Positions 43,725 through 54,516 of a DNA stretch of 60,000 nt are shown here, in pieces. Location: contig OU612072.1 of the NCBI GenBank assembly GCA_914767715.1, positions 13,456,001-13,516,000 of the forward strand. The letters are read 5' to 3'. This DNA comes from Membranipora membranacea. Lineage: Eukaryota > Bryozoa > Gymnolaemata > Cheilostomatida > Membraniporidae. The first letter of the stretch is position 1, and the number at the start of each line of letters is the position of its first letter. Position numbers and translations under genes: made by a program. A model generated the notes under the pieces. The model saw only the letters and a program-made list of their open reading frames with translations. It was not told the DNA's origin and did no database searches.

Positions 43725-46700
43725 TTACAATTCGTCTTTTTTCTCCTGCTTGGCTTTTTTATTTTTCTCCTTCTTGGCTTTCTTAGCTTTCTTGGCCTCT
43801 TCCTTTAGCCTTCGTTCCTCCTTGAGCTGGGCTATCTGGGCTTTTCTATCCTCCTCCGCTTGCTTTGCCTCCTTTACCTGGTCCTTAGTCAACGGTGAAT
43901 ACTTATTCTTCTCCTGGAAAGATAAACACAAGCTCAACAGAAGACAAAAGTGGATAAAGTGCATACATGAGGGCTGAGCTTTGCTTTGTCATGTGGCCAC
44001 GGATTTGTTTGTGAAAAGGCACGGCAGTTCACACCACACCACACCAAAAAACTGAGTGTAGACAATGTGGCTATATGCTGGAGCCTGCTGACCATTGATA
44101 ACTGCTTGAAATCCATGATAAACAAATGTTTCATTGTATGCTTTGAAAAAATAAGGGTTAAGAGGATATTGAACTCATGACTTCACTATAACAAACAGTT
44201 GCTCTTAGATCAAAAAGCAGATGAAACAATGACATCACTTACGACCAATTAACTGATCATTTCCAGGCGAAGGAATTTTGAAACACAAGGACCAAATGCC
44301 CATCTCACTCGGAGAAATGACTGCAACATCGCCATTACGGCACCAAATATTTCGCTTTTCATTCTTCTGAATGTGGTGAGTGGCGATAACTTCCAATTTG
44401 AATAAATCTTTTTCGCCAATTTTTTCTTTCAATCAAAAACAGCCAAAAACACGATCATATTGCACACTCAGTCAAGTCAGTGTGTGAAACCTGCTAGGGT
44501 TCCTGAATCCCAAACTCATATATGGAACTATAAACACTCACAGCGAACAATTTTGGAACAAATTTGTCTAATGTAAAGATCAAATCAGTGTGATAACTTT
44601 GAAATAAGTGACTGTGAAAATTTGCTTTAAAAAGCAACGCTTATTCTAGTTGAAAGTCCCCACGATGATGATGTGATATACTATTCCATGTTTATCTCTG
44701 ATCGATGGAGAGTGAACTGATTCACTTAGCATGAGTACCATCACAATGAATTTGATGTGGCGACCCCTGTTCAATTTTACCAAGTAGGGGTGGGTACATG
44801 TTAAGTACTCTCACTAAATTGACTCCAACGATCAGAGATACACATGATAATAGTGTAGTCTCGATGTCAATGTGGAAAAGCACCCATTAACAAAATATCT
44901 CACCAGTTTTGCCTTGCCGTCGTAAGTCTTACTCTCCAGAGTGACCTCCCAGCAGTCATCCTGAGTGACGAGATAATCTCTAATCTGTACGGCGTGGGAT
45001 CCGTCGTCTAACTGTATCAATATCTGATCGTCCTCGATAACGTACCTACAAACAGTCGACACAATCTCATGATACAACTGTTTAAATCCAATGATGTAAG
45101 ATTTTATTTCCCACAATGCAACACCGTTTTATTCATGTAAATAATTATAGAAAACACCCTAAACCACCCTTCTCTAATCTGAGTTTGACAGTATAAAAGA
45201 AAAGTTCTATCAAGTTGACTGTCGTTGCATCAACAATGACGATTAATTTTTAGAGCTGTAACATTACTGAAACGCAGCTATGAAACAGCGTTACAGGGAA
45301 TCCGTAATCCCGCTAGAGAATCTAGCCACATGCAATCCCTGAAATGTGAAGACATTAGCAAATTAGGTTACAGCTAGTATTAGCTCAAGAGCAGGTGATT
45401 TTATGATAACGGATAATTAGTTTGGTGCGCTAGTTTGTACTTTCTTATAAGCAGCTGTCCTAAACTATAGGCTACATTGAACTTCATGATGTTGCCTTCA
45501 AAAGTTAGACTAACAAGACTTCAATTCAATCATCAATATGGCAAAGGATGGCCAGCATGGTATTATTTTATAACTGGATCTAGCAGGGCACAAAACCCAT
45601 GCCAATATTGCAGCTTATATACATTAACCATTAACCCTGATAGTCAATTAATTGTGCCAGCCAGCAAACAATCACATGCTCCTAAATGCTGACAAGACTG
45701 TCATTATGAATTTTTATTTGAATTATTCACAAGAACACCGAAATCCAGTATTTTATCAAAATAGTAGCATCAATCCCTCCCAGGTGATGAAGTTTTTAGG
45801 CATCTACATTGATGAACACCTGACTTTTATTCCACATGTTAATACTATAATCAAAAGATGCAACTATAAGTTATTTTTAATGAGACAACTCAAAATATTG
45901 GGAATGTCCTCAACTGGCTTATGTAATTTTTACTGTGCAAACATTAGATCAGTTCTCTGTTATGATGCGCAAGTTTTTTATCAGTTTTTATCAGACACTA
46001 CCAAATCGAAGCTAAAGCATGTTCAAGACACTGCTACCAGAATTATTTTCTCTCATAAGCAATATTGTGACATGCTGGATATGCTTGATATGACTTCACT
46101 CGATGACTTTATTATACGTCAATCTACCACGCATTGTAGTAAGGTGGCCAACAGCTGTGCACATCCGCTACATGAGAGGATTATTTTTAATAATTTCAGG
46201 AGATCCTCTAGATGCCATACTGTTTTTAGGCCCAAGAAAGCAAGGACAGAGAAGAGGAATAACACTATAACTCTGGACATAATTTTTAGTGTAAACATTC
46301 AAGTACTATCATCGATGCTACCCCACTTCAAAAGATTATTATGAATGTACAAATAAACTCAACTCATTAGTCTAGGTGAAATTTTTGATATTGAGTCATG
46401 TATTGTTGTAGGGAGGGTGGAGGGTATTTGGGAAAGCTGCTATTGCAATATATATAAAACAGTTTGAATAACTTGTATATAAAATTTTTATCTCGTGGAA
46501 CTGAGGTTGTCAAGCCAAGTGAGTTTCTATTCAAATCGACCACATATTTCTCCAGTTTTTGCACAAGAATGAATCATTTTTTACACAGAAACAATTGCGC
46601 AATTTCCATTCTAATTATTCTCAGGCAAAAACAGCATGAAAACAAAAAATACATGGAGATCATATTACAAGGAAGTGGCAATAAAAATAGGGAAGTGACT

Positions 46701-48608
46701 TTCTCATTACAACTTGCATGAATAGGTGGACCAATAAAAATATGACACATCATTAAAACCACTGACATCTTATTTTAGATGATTGAGTGTTAACAATGTT
46801 CAGTGTTGCCATTTAACTTTTGAACTGACCAATGCTCTCATCATTGATCAATTTTCACTTTGAATGTGATAATGGATTTTAAATATCAAAGCGTTCAATC
46901 AACTGTCATGTTATGAAATGTCATGGGTTAATTTCCAGTCTGTTTGAAGAGACAATGAAACAAACTCAAATTGCCCACTAGTTATACATTTATTAGAACA
47001 TCATTTGTTGTAGCAACTAGAACAAATCCACCCTTGATGTTCTAGCTGAAAATAACCAATGATGCTTTATCCTGAAGGTCTGCAATGCTGAGTTCCATAT
47101 AGTGTTAGTGCAATATGGTGGTATTTGGCAGCGGCCTTATGAGTAATAACCAATTTGAGCCTCACCTTTTTATCTGTATATGGGCATTAAAGAGGCCAGA
47201 CTCCCATCTAGCACTGATTCTCTCGGTCTCCTTTCTGGAGGGATTACCAGCCACCTTAGCGAAGAACATCAAGTTACGATCTGCAAGCAAGCCATAAATA
47301 TGGTATAATATAAATAAGAGGGGACAACTTTTACTGTTTGAACTCGTAAAGCCATCAGCGCAACAATCATGAATATTGCCTTCGTCGAGACACAAAGTCA
47401 ATTTACACCATTATTCTTAGCAATGAGAGTGACAGTACCCAAAACCTTGAATAGCCAATCAAAGTCTTCCGAGTATAAATTATGATTTTCACTCGCATCA
47501 GCTGGAGTTATTGCATATTGCCAAGGAAGTTGGTTGACAAAAAGACTGTTTGAATAGAATCCACAGCAAAGTTGATATATTTTAAGTACAAGAACTGGAC
47601 ATACAGCTGTGTAAAAACTGTAGGCTAACGATTGTTGCTATGAAGAATAACAGATTTCTCGATAGCGTAGCGTGCAACACATTTGATAACAACACACACT
47701 GAGAAGAACAGGTCAGAAGTTTGGAGCGAAAAGATTAAAAAATGAGAGGTGACAAGAAATTGACCTGGCACCTTCAACACAATAATTATTGTCAATAAAT
47801 TCTAGCAACAGTTAGTGTTAGGTCTATTGCTAACGGTATTGGGTTACTTTAATTTTCCTTACAGCGTTTTCCTTCTCTGAGGATGGAGTCAGGATCCTTG
47901 ACATTGACTTTGCCCATGTTGATCGGCGGAGGCTCAACATCATAGAGGGGTAGCTCGTCAATCGGTATTTCCTCCTCATCTTTCTAAGAATAATAAAACA
48001 GAGGCAAATTGAGATAAAATGAGAGCCCCGATCATGCTGGTAAGAAACTGGTCTTGAACTAGTTTGTCATACATTTCAAGCGCTTTAAAGTAGCCAATCA
48101 TCCTGTGCGCTTACCACCTCCGATCAGCCACCAATCAATAAATTACTTACTCGCTCAATATGAAAGGGGCGTACTCTTGATTTAGCTAATAGAAATAGGC
48201 CTAGGTGTGTGTGTGTGTACAAGGACTTAGCATGCACCTCTTATTGGAGTGGGGGCATCATCACTCATGGTGATATCTAGATCTCACCAAGTAGTAAGAA
48301 TCTTGGTGACAGATAAAGTGGAACTTTTTGAGTGCACCTATCTTCCTTTTAAATAAATGAGCCAATGATATGCAGCCACATAAGTTAAAGCGAAACTACT
48401 GAATACTCACCTCCCATTGCTCATACAAGTTATCCAGATCTCCTTCATTATAACTCCTCGGATCTTTATTCTTCCAACTATCATCCTTGGGTCCCCCTCT
48501 GTCCAATTTCTTACTAGGTCTGTACCTTTTGTCATCATCTTTGGCTCCATTGACCACAGCTATCACTAGAACAGTGAGTAGAACTACAAAACACTTCTTC
48601 CCTTCCAT
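43725..48608 (-). CDS. MESD: MESD/Boca ER chaperone
   Basis: Five minus-strand exons: 48608-48411, 47983-47863, 47280-47166, 45045-44904, 43913-43725. Phases agree, giving 254 aa (mammalian MESD is about 230). Residues 1-21 are a signal peptide. The N-terminal part has the family's acidic EGDLDNLYEQWE and PINMGK...DPDSIL. The core MESD fold (about 110-190) shows NLMFFAKVAGNPSRKETERI, WESGLFNAHI, LIQLDDGSHAVQIRDYL and VTLESKTYDGKAKL. The C-terminus is a Lys/Glu/Ala-rich helix ending in the ER-retention signal KDEL. Known role: folding and export of LDL-receptor-family proteins (such as LRP5/6) through the ER, thus needed for Wnt signalling. It is divergent with NAXE. Introns contain a LINE piece and a MITE. 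Confidence 0.95.
44670..44855. mobile_element. MITE with ~30-bp inverted ends (copy 1)
   Basis: The ends form TIRs around ATGTTTATCTCTGATCGATG on the left and the inverse of ATGTGTATCTCTGATCGTTG on the right. The inner part (TTCACTTAGCATGAGTACCA, AAATTGACTC) is shared with the copy at 50955-51140. It lies in the last MESD intron. Target duplication is not clear. Confidence 0.75.
45655..46375 (+). mobile_element. 5'-truncated non-LTR retrotransposon (LINE)
   Basis: A 230-codon open frame to 46344 encodes the end of a LINE reverse transcriptase. Visible features are NADKTVIMNF, MKFLGIYIDEHLTF, HVNTIIKRCNYKLFLMRQLK, a RSVLCYDAQVFYQFL stretch and KLKHVQDTATRIIF. This is the thumb/connection pattern of Jockey/CR1-type elements; the catalytic YADD box and endonuclease are absent. 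It ends soon after a stop with an AAATAAACTCAACTCA tail. It sits antisense in the MESD intron between exons 3 and 4. The frame is open, so the insertion is fairly young. Confidence 0.8.
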
Positions 48609-48934
48609 CCTCTTTCCTTTGAAATGAAACCACTTTCAAAATTGTCTTAAATAAAATGGTTCAAAGTTATGATGATGTCATCACAATTTTTTTCATTCAT
48701 GTTATGAAATTGCAAATATGGCTGACTAAAATAATAGGTTTTCAATTTTAGAACTATTTGTATAATTAGTTATCAAGAAAACTCAATGATACCGTAATTG
48801 TGATCAAATCAAATTATTGAAGACTAGGATGACACTTCCGAAAGAGCAAAAATTGAAAATGAAAAAGTGACTCATTATTTATCACAATAATTATTAAAGA
48901 TTTTCCAGACCACCTATTATTGAGTGTAAAGCAA
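48609..48934. promoter_or_regulatory. Bidirectional promoter region of MESD and NAXE
   Basis: Only ~325 bp separates the two start codons, which face away from each other. TGATGTCATCA at 48673-48683 resembles a CRE/ATF-type site. No TATA box is obvious on either strand. The sequence is AT-rich and not a CpG island. Confidence 0.55.
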
Positions 48935-51900
48935 ATGCATATGCCATCAGGCTGCAATAATTTGAGATTAGCATTGAGTACTATATGTACATGGAGTAAG
49001 AGAGCTCGCCAACATACGAATAGTTGGAACAACTCACATCAAAGGTTACTGCATCTTCTTCAACATTCAAAGAAACCATCACCACCTTATTTTTCTGCTG
49101 TCGACCCTACCTTGGCACTGTGCAACCCTTATAACCCACAACATACCTACTTCTTAAGCAGAAGCTTCAACAAAGATATGTCAGCATCAATTTCGGAATA
49201 CTCTCTTCTTGGGTAAGTAATTGAGCAATGCAAGCAATAATAATTTGGAGAAAAAATCTACCACTCTCTACTAGAAACTGGTACAGTGTTAGGCCTACTA
49301 CAACAATTTGAATTTTCTCCCCCCCCCCCCGCAAGATATGGGACCTCAATAAGAATTACTGACACCAGAGGACCGCCTAACCAGATTGGTTGATGACCCA
49401 CTCTGAACCCAAGTGCCCCACCCAACAGATGGTAAACTGGAACAATGTCCTACTGTTAACTTAAACACAATGGTGTACCAAAAAACTGAGGCTTGCCCCA
49501 TACGCAGATGTCATTGTTGATGTAAACTAAGAATTAATGGGTAGCAGTTAACCATATCGAAGAACTGCCTGGCAAAGTGAGCTAGGCGTTCTTCATCTTA
49601 CAATCTGTTGTGGCATGTAAATCCGCCCTGGCTATAGCACACCATTGAAATTTCAATTATTGAGGTTGTGGAAATCCCTCTGGAGATGTGTCATGTTATT
49701 TAATTGAGTAGTAATCTTCTACAGGCAATGTATGCAAGGCTATATGCTTTGCAACTTTAATTGTACCATAATTGGGGATTACCCTTTGTTGTAGGCAGGT
49801 GGAGGCACAGAATATTGACATTGAGCTGTTTAACGACTACGGTTTTAGCGTTGATCAGCTTATGGAGATTGCTGGCCTTAGTTGTGCAGTGGCTACTGCT
49901 GAGGTAGGTGTGGTATGCCACATTTTATTAAAGGGTAGATAGCCCTAGGGCGCTCAGGAAGAGATTTGAGGTAGGCCTATTGACCTAAAAATTGACCAAA
50001 GGGTAACCAAAATACGACCTTTGAAGCTTTGGAGTCAATGTTTGGAAGACAAGTACTTTGAACCACCCGAGTTGTAAGGTCTAGTATCTCTAAGCTCTAC
50101 AAGACAGGCTATGGTAAGACTAAACAAATAACGCCTGGCAGTACTTTTCTTTTTATTGATTGGTTATAATCTAATTTCAGGCTTACTCGATCACTTCATG
50201 CAGGAACGGCGGAAAGGTATTGATCTGCTGCGGACCCGGTAATAACGGAGGAGATGGATTAGTCTGTGCCAGACACCTCATGCTCTTTGTGCGTGAGTTG
50301 AAAAAGTTGGAAAGTTGAGTGGTTAAAAGTTTGAAAGAGATTGAAAGTGTTTACAAAGTTTAAAACAGTTTAAAAAGTTGATTGTTAGATCAGAAAATGT
50401 TTTAGTTCTCAGCATATGGTTTGTTTAGATTAAGCTAAGGTAAAAGATTACACTCCACTACTGAGCTATGAGTAGGCTATGACGACTCCTCCTTGCGTTG
50501 ATTTAGTTTTTTTTTATTATTAACTTATTTTACACCAATCAATGCTAAAAGGCATTTGAAACCTGTTTTTTTTAGTTGTTGGTTAATTTGTTGAGGCCTG
50601 TAATTGTGCACTGGTGATTTGGTTCGATCAGTTTTTCATCAATTGTGTAGGGGATGTCTTTAGTGATTGAATAACTTAGGTAAAATGATTTGTGGCTTTA
50701 TACTGCACGCCATGGTAAAAAGTATTTGTTGTCATCAGACAGGAAACATAATGTTGATGGCCCTGTAATTGTGCTTCAAAATCAATTTGCAAATTTCTAT
50801 GGTAGTTTCTTTCACTGTTACAGGGTTATTCACCAGTTATATATTACCCTAAGAGGACAGACAAACCTCTATTTCATGGGCTGGTGACGCAATGTACAAA
50901 GTTTGCTATACCTTTTGTAGAGGAATCACCTCAGTATGAAGGTAAGTGTGTGAGACCACACTGATCACACGATGTATCTCTGATCGACAGGAAGTAACTC
51001 AATTCACTTAGCTTGAGTACCATCACAAGGAATTTGTTGGGACGGCCCGAGTTCAATTTTAATAATACATGTTAGGTACATACTAAATTGACTCTAACAA
51101 TCAGATATACACATTACAACAGTGTCAGTGCGGTGTGTGACTCATCATAGTATCATCTACAGAATCAGAATATCTCACAGGATGAAATCTAGCCAGTCAA
51201 AGTCTTGAAGTACAATATAGAAAGGACGTTCGTCTTCAGAAACCTGAAATTATGTACCTGTCTGCGCTGTCATGATTTTCACAAAATCCCTTAGGCCTAT
51301 TGTATTTTATTGTTTGGAAATTTTCACCAGGCTACGAAAGCGAAGAGAGAGAATGCAAATTCTGATGCACGGCCCCCAAAAGTGAAACATTTCTGGTAAT
51401 ATTCTAGTAACATTGGATGCTAAAATTCAAAATTTTGCCTCCGATTTTATGAATCTCCTAATTGCTAGGAGACCACAAATTATGAAGAATTTGCGTAAGA
51501 AATATCGTACAAATGTATTGAACATACAGGCGCAAGAAAATCTTGAGATAGTTTTTGCGGACTGTCCATAGGTTGTTTGCGTAGACATATGTGATCAAAT
51601 TTGCCGGCAATTTGAGTTGCCCGGCCTGTAACAACTCAAAATACAGACAAGTTTTAGCGTCAACTCCTTAATTTATAATTATGTATTATATATATAATAT
51701 TTATTTTATTTATTATCTTGTGACGCAGGTTATGACGTCATAGTAGACGCTCTATTTGGATTCAGCTTTAAGCCTCCTGTACGTGAGAGTTTTGTTCCAG
51801 TTATAGACATGATGAAGGCAGCCAAAGGCAAAGTACCACTGGTGTCTGTTGACGTGCCCTCAGGTAAGTTAGGATGCCTTTAGCTGATCCCAGCAAATTG

Positions 51901-52817
51901 TTCAGTGCAGTTAACTTAATTCAAACCTCTACAAAAATTTTTCCTAATTGAGCAGAGTCTGAATTAAGTGACATTGGAATGCATTGAGATCTGGCTGATG
52001 GGACCAAGTATTAACAGGAGTTCTGAATTATAAAGTCTGAATTAACCAGCTTACACTGTATTGGTATCTTACTCACATTTTATGCTAAATTAAGCCCTCA
52101 GTGGTTCCACATAAATTATGACATCAACCCGTTTTGCAGGTTTGAGCCAAGTTGATTGATTTGTGTTAATGTAAGTCTGAAGTTTCTCTAGAAAGAGAGT
52201 CATTCAATTTGAATAATATTATAAATGGTTGACTTTTACGGCAGCAAGTTTTCCTGTTTGAGTTTGATGATGCAGCGCAGAATGAAGAAAAGGGTCTTCC
52301 TTCTATCGCATCCTCTGAGAATCTCACAAATGATCAGAATCAGAATTTCATATTAGAAAGAAAGGTGATGATTTCCCCATCGAGCTAGGCTAATTTTCAT
52401 TATAAGAGGTCTGCAAAATCTCATACATGTTATAATCGACCTTGCCTTTTTGGGAATGGTAGGTTACAGTCGTATTGCGGTAAAAAATCGGCAAACCTTC
52501 CATATAAAATAAGCAAAACTTTGTTAATTTTTATTGGAGTTGTCTCCACAGTTCAGAGAGATTATAACATGAAGCCCTTCACTGTATTTAATACAAAAAT
52601 ATTGATTTGTTTAGGTTGGGATGTAGAGAATGGTGATCCTGAGGGAATACAACCAGATATGCTCATATCACTGACTGCTCCAAAGAAGTGTGCTCTACAC
52701 TTCACAGGATCACATCATTATGTTGGGGGCAGGTTTGTACCACCCGCACTCATGTCAAAATACAAACTCAGACTTCCCGACTACCCAGGCACATCTTGCT
52801 GTGTAAGGATCAAGTAA
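48935..52817 (+). CDS. NAXE: NAD(P)H-hydrate epimerase
   Basis: Six exons: 48935-49212, 49795-49903, 50181-50288, 50824-50941, 51729-51863, 52615-52817. Phases agree, giving 316 aa. The first ATG in frame is at 48935, with another at 48941. It epimerises damaged NAD(P)H hydrates (R to S), feeding the NAXD repair dehydratase; the vertebrate form is also called AIBP. The YjeF_N domain starts near residue 93: [30 protein letters not shown], the nucleotide-binding GPGNNGGDG loop (~147-155), [34 protein letters not shown] and [11 protein letters not shown]. Residues 1-60 are rich in basic and hydroxylated residues, compatible with a mitochondrial presequence. Confidence 0.96.
50955..51140. mobile_element. 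MITE with ~30-bp inverted ends (copy 2)
   Basis: Second copy of the element at 44670: GTATCTCTGATCGACAGG on the left, CTAACAATCAGATATACACA on the right, and the shared inner words CACTTAGCTTGAGTACCATC and AAATTGACTC. It starts just after the donor of NAXE exon 4. Confidence 0.7.
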
Positions 52818-54516
52818 CCACTTTTTCCTCTAATTTTCCCTGTTTATTTGTTGGACATATGGGGAATGAACAAGACAATCGAGGTGCTATGCGTGAAAAA
52901 GATGCACATGAAATAGTAATTTTGTTGATTTTTGTACCAAAGTACCTGACCCAGTCGCATTTTTTTGCTGATAGTGGGGCAAAAGTATTGTTAATATCAT
53001 ATATCATATCTGAGATTTTTATTCACACTTTCACAAATGTTGATTTGACACTCACCTTGTCCAAATCTTACCAAAGCTTTATCATTTATGTAACTTGCGG
53101 AGTATAAAATGCATTGAACTGAGTTAAGTTTATAAGCCTAGGTCAAATGGGAACATGTCAGCTCGTGTGGCATGTAAGGTAAAAATATTCTTGATGAGAA
53201 CCAATACTAATGGCCTGTCTTAAAAAGCTTAGCAAGGTAAGCTGCATCACAATATTAGAAGCAATCTTTGTTTATTTTTTGTACGATATCACAACTCCAG
53301 TCCGTCTGTGCTAATCTGTGCTAAGCCTGTGTTAAAAGCTGAGTTAAATGTTGACACATTGAGATGGCCGTGGTTTGTTTTTATTTCATACAATGATAAG
53401 ATAGATCAGTGACATCCTAGTCATGATGTTTAGGTAATGGTAGCTTATGTTTTAGACACATTGAACAACTACGATATGATCAAATCAAAATTTTTCTCAT
53501 ACCATGTTATATGTAATGGATATAAGACTAGTCCCATTGAATTCCAGAGAAGAATCTAATTCAGTGACTAGTCCTAATCTTATATGTATCCTATCTTTGG
53601 GAGCAAGCAACAGACCTTGTGTATTTTTGAATGTGACATCAACTATATGATCTTTCATAGTATCATCATTTTCAGCTTGCTAGCTCACTATTGATGGGAT
53701 TCATTTCGATAATATTGGCTAAAGGGTGCAATGAAACCTGTTGAGTGCCTAACCATTGTATTTGAGCTTTATTGGGTCTTCAGTAATCAATTTTATGATT
53801 GGTATAATTGAATGTTTGTATATTGATTTCCTGTTCCACACCATATGCATCGGTAGATTATTTGACTGAGGTAGAATCCATTCAGTTTTTGCTATTTACT
53901 GAGCGGATTGCAGGTTTGGATTTTTTGGTTTGTTTCCATATCTTCCTCCATCTGCTTGAAAACAGGTAAGCCACGTCATCATCTTTATGATTTGTGTCAA
54001 TTTTGGTTCAATTCAATGCGATCTCAAGGCGCCCTGTGTGAAGATTTACTTTGATGTGTTCAACTTTGGCATGCAACACAGCCTGATGAATAAAGGGGTT
54101 TAAATGCAGAGAAAAAAGTTGCAAATGTAAGTTAATCAAAATTGTTGTCAATTTAATAGTTGTTCTCAATGAAAACATAGTCAAGCCTGATTCGTTATGG
54201 AATATTTTCTTGTGCCTACCTCACGCTAAATCAGTTATTGATATCAATTTTATCTTTCATATCCAGATTAAGCTGATAAGAGATTGGTTTCCTGGCTCAT
54301 CACTGCAACAGCTACTGAAAATAGATTTTGTCACCCAACCAACATCAGATAAACTCCTGATCTCTGACTCAATTGATCTTATCTAACTTATTAACTCTAG
54401 TCAGCTATATCCTCATAACGAGGTCTGTCACACCATCACCATATTACATCAGAATATCTCTAATTAACGACTGAGTGATATTTATATATATCTCATGTGG
54501 TTTCTGAGTCATTGAG
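52818..54516. other. Intergenic between NAXE and next gene
   Basis: No supported exon. An imperfect inverted repeat lies at about 53519-53600 (ATATAAGACTAGTCCCA against GACTAGTCCTAATCTTATAT), probably an old foldback element. AATAAA occurs near 54090 but is far from the NAXE stop. Confidence 0.45.

Noticed and set aside
43687-43977. Plus-strand 96-codon frame rich in Phe/Leu/Ser
   Set aside because: Antisense shadow of the Lys/Glu-rich last exon of MESD.
44235-44430. Extra MESD exon
   Set aside because: Its frame cannot join exon 4 (phase 0) and exon 5 in phase, and MESD is complete without it; kept only as a curiosity.
48920-48934. NAXE start at 48920
   Set aside because: The codon there is TTG; the first ATG in frame is at 48935.
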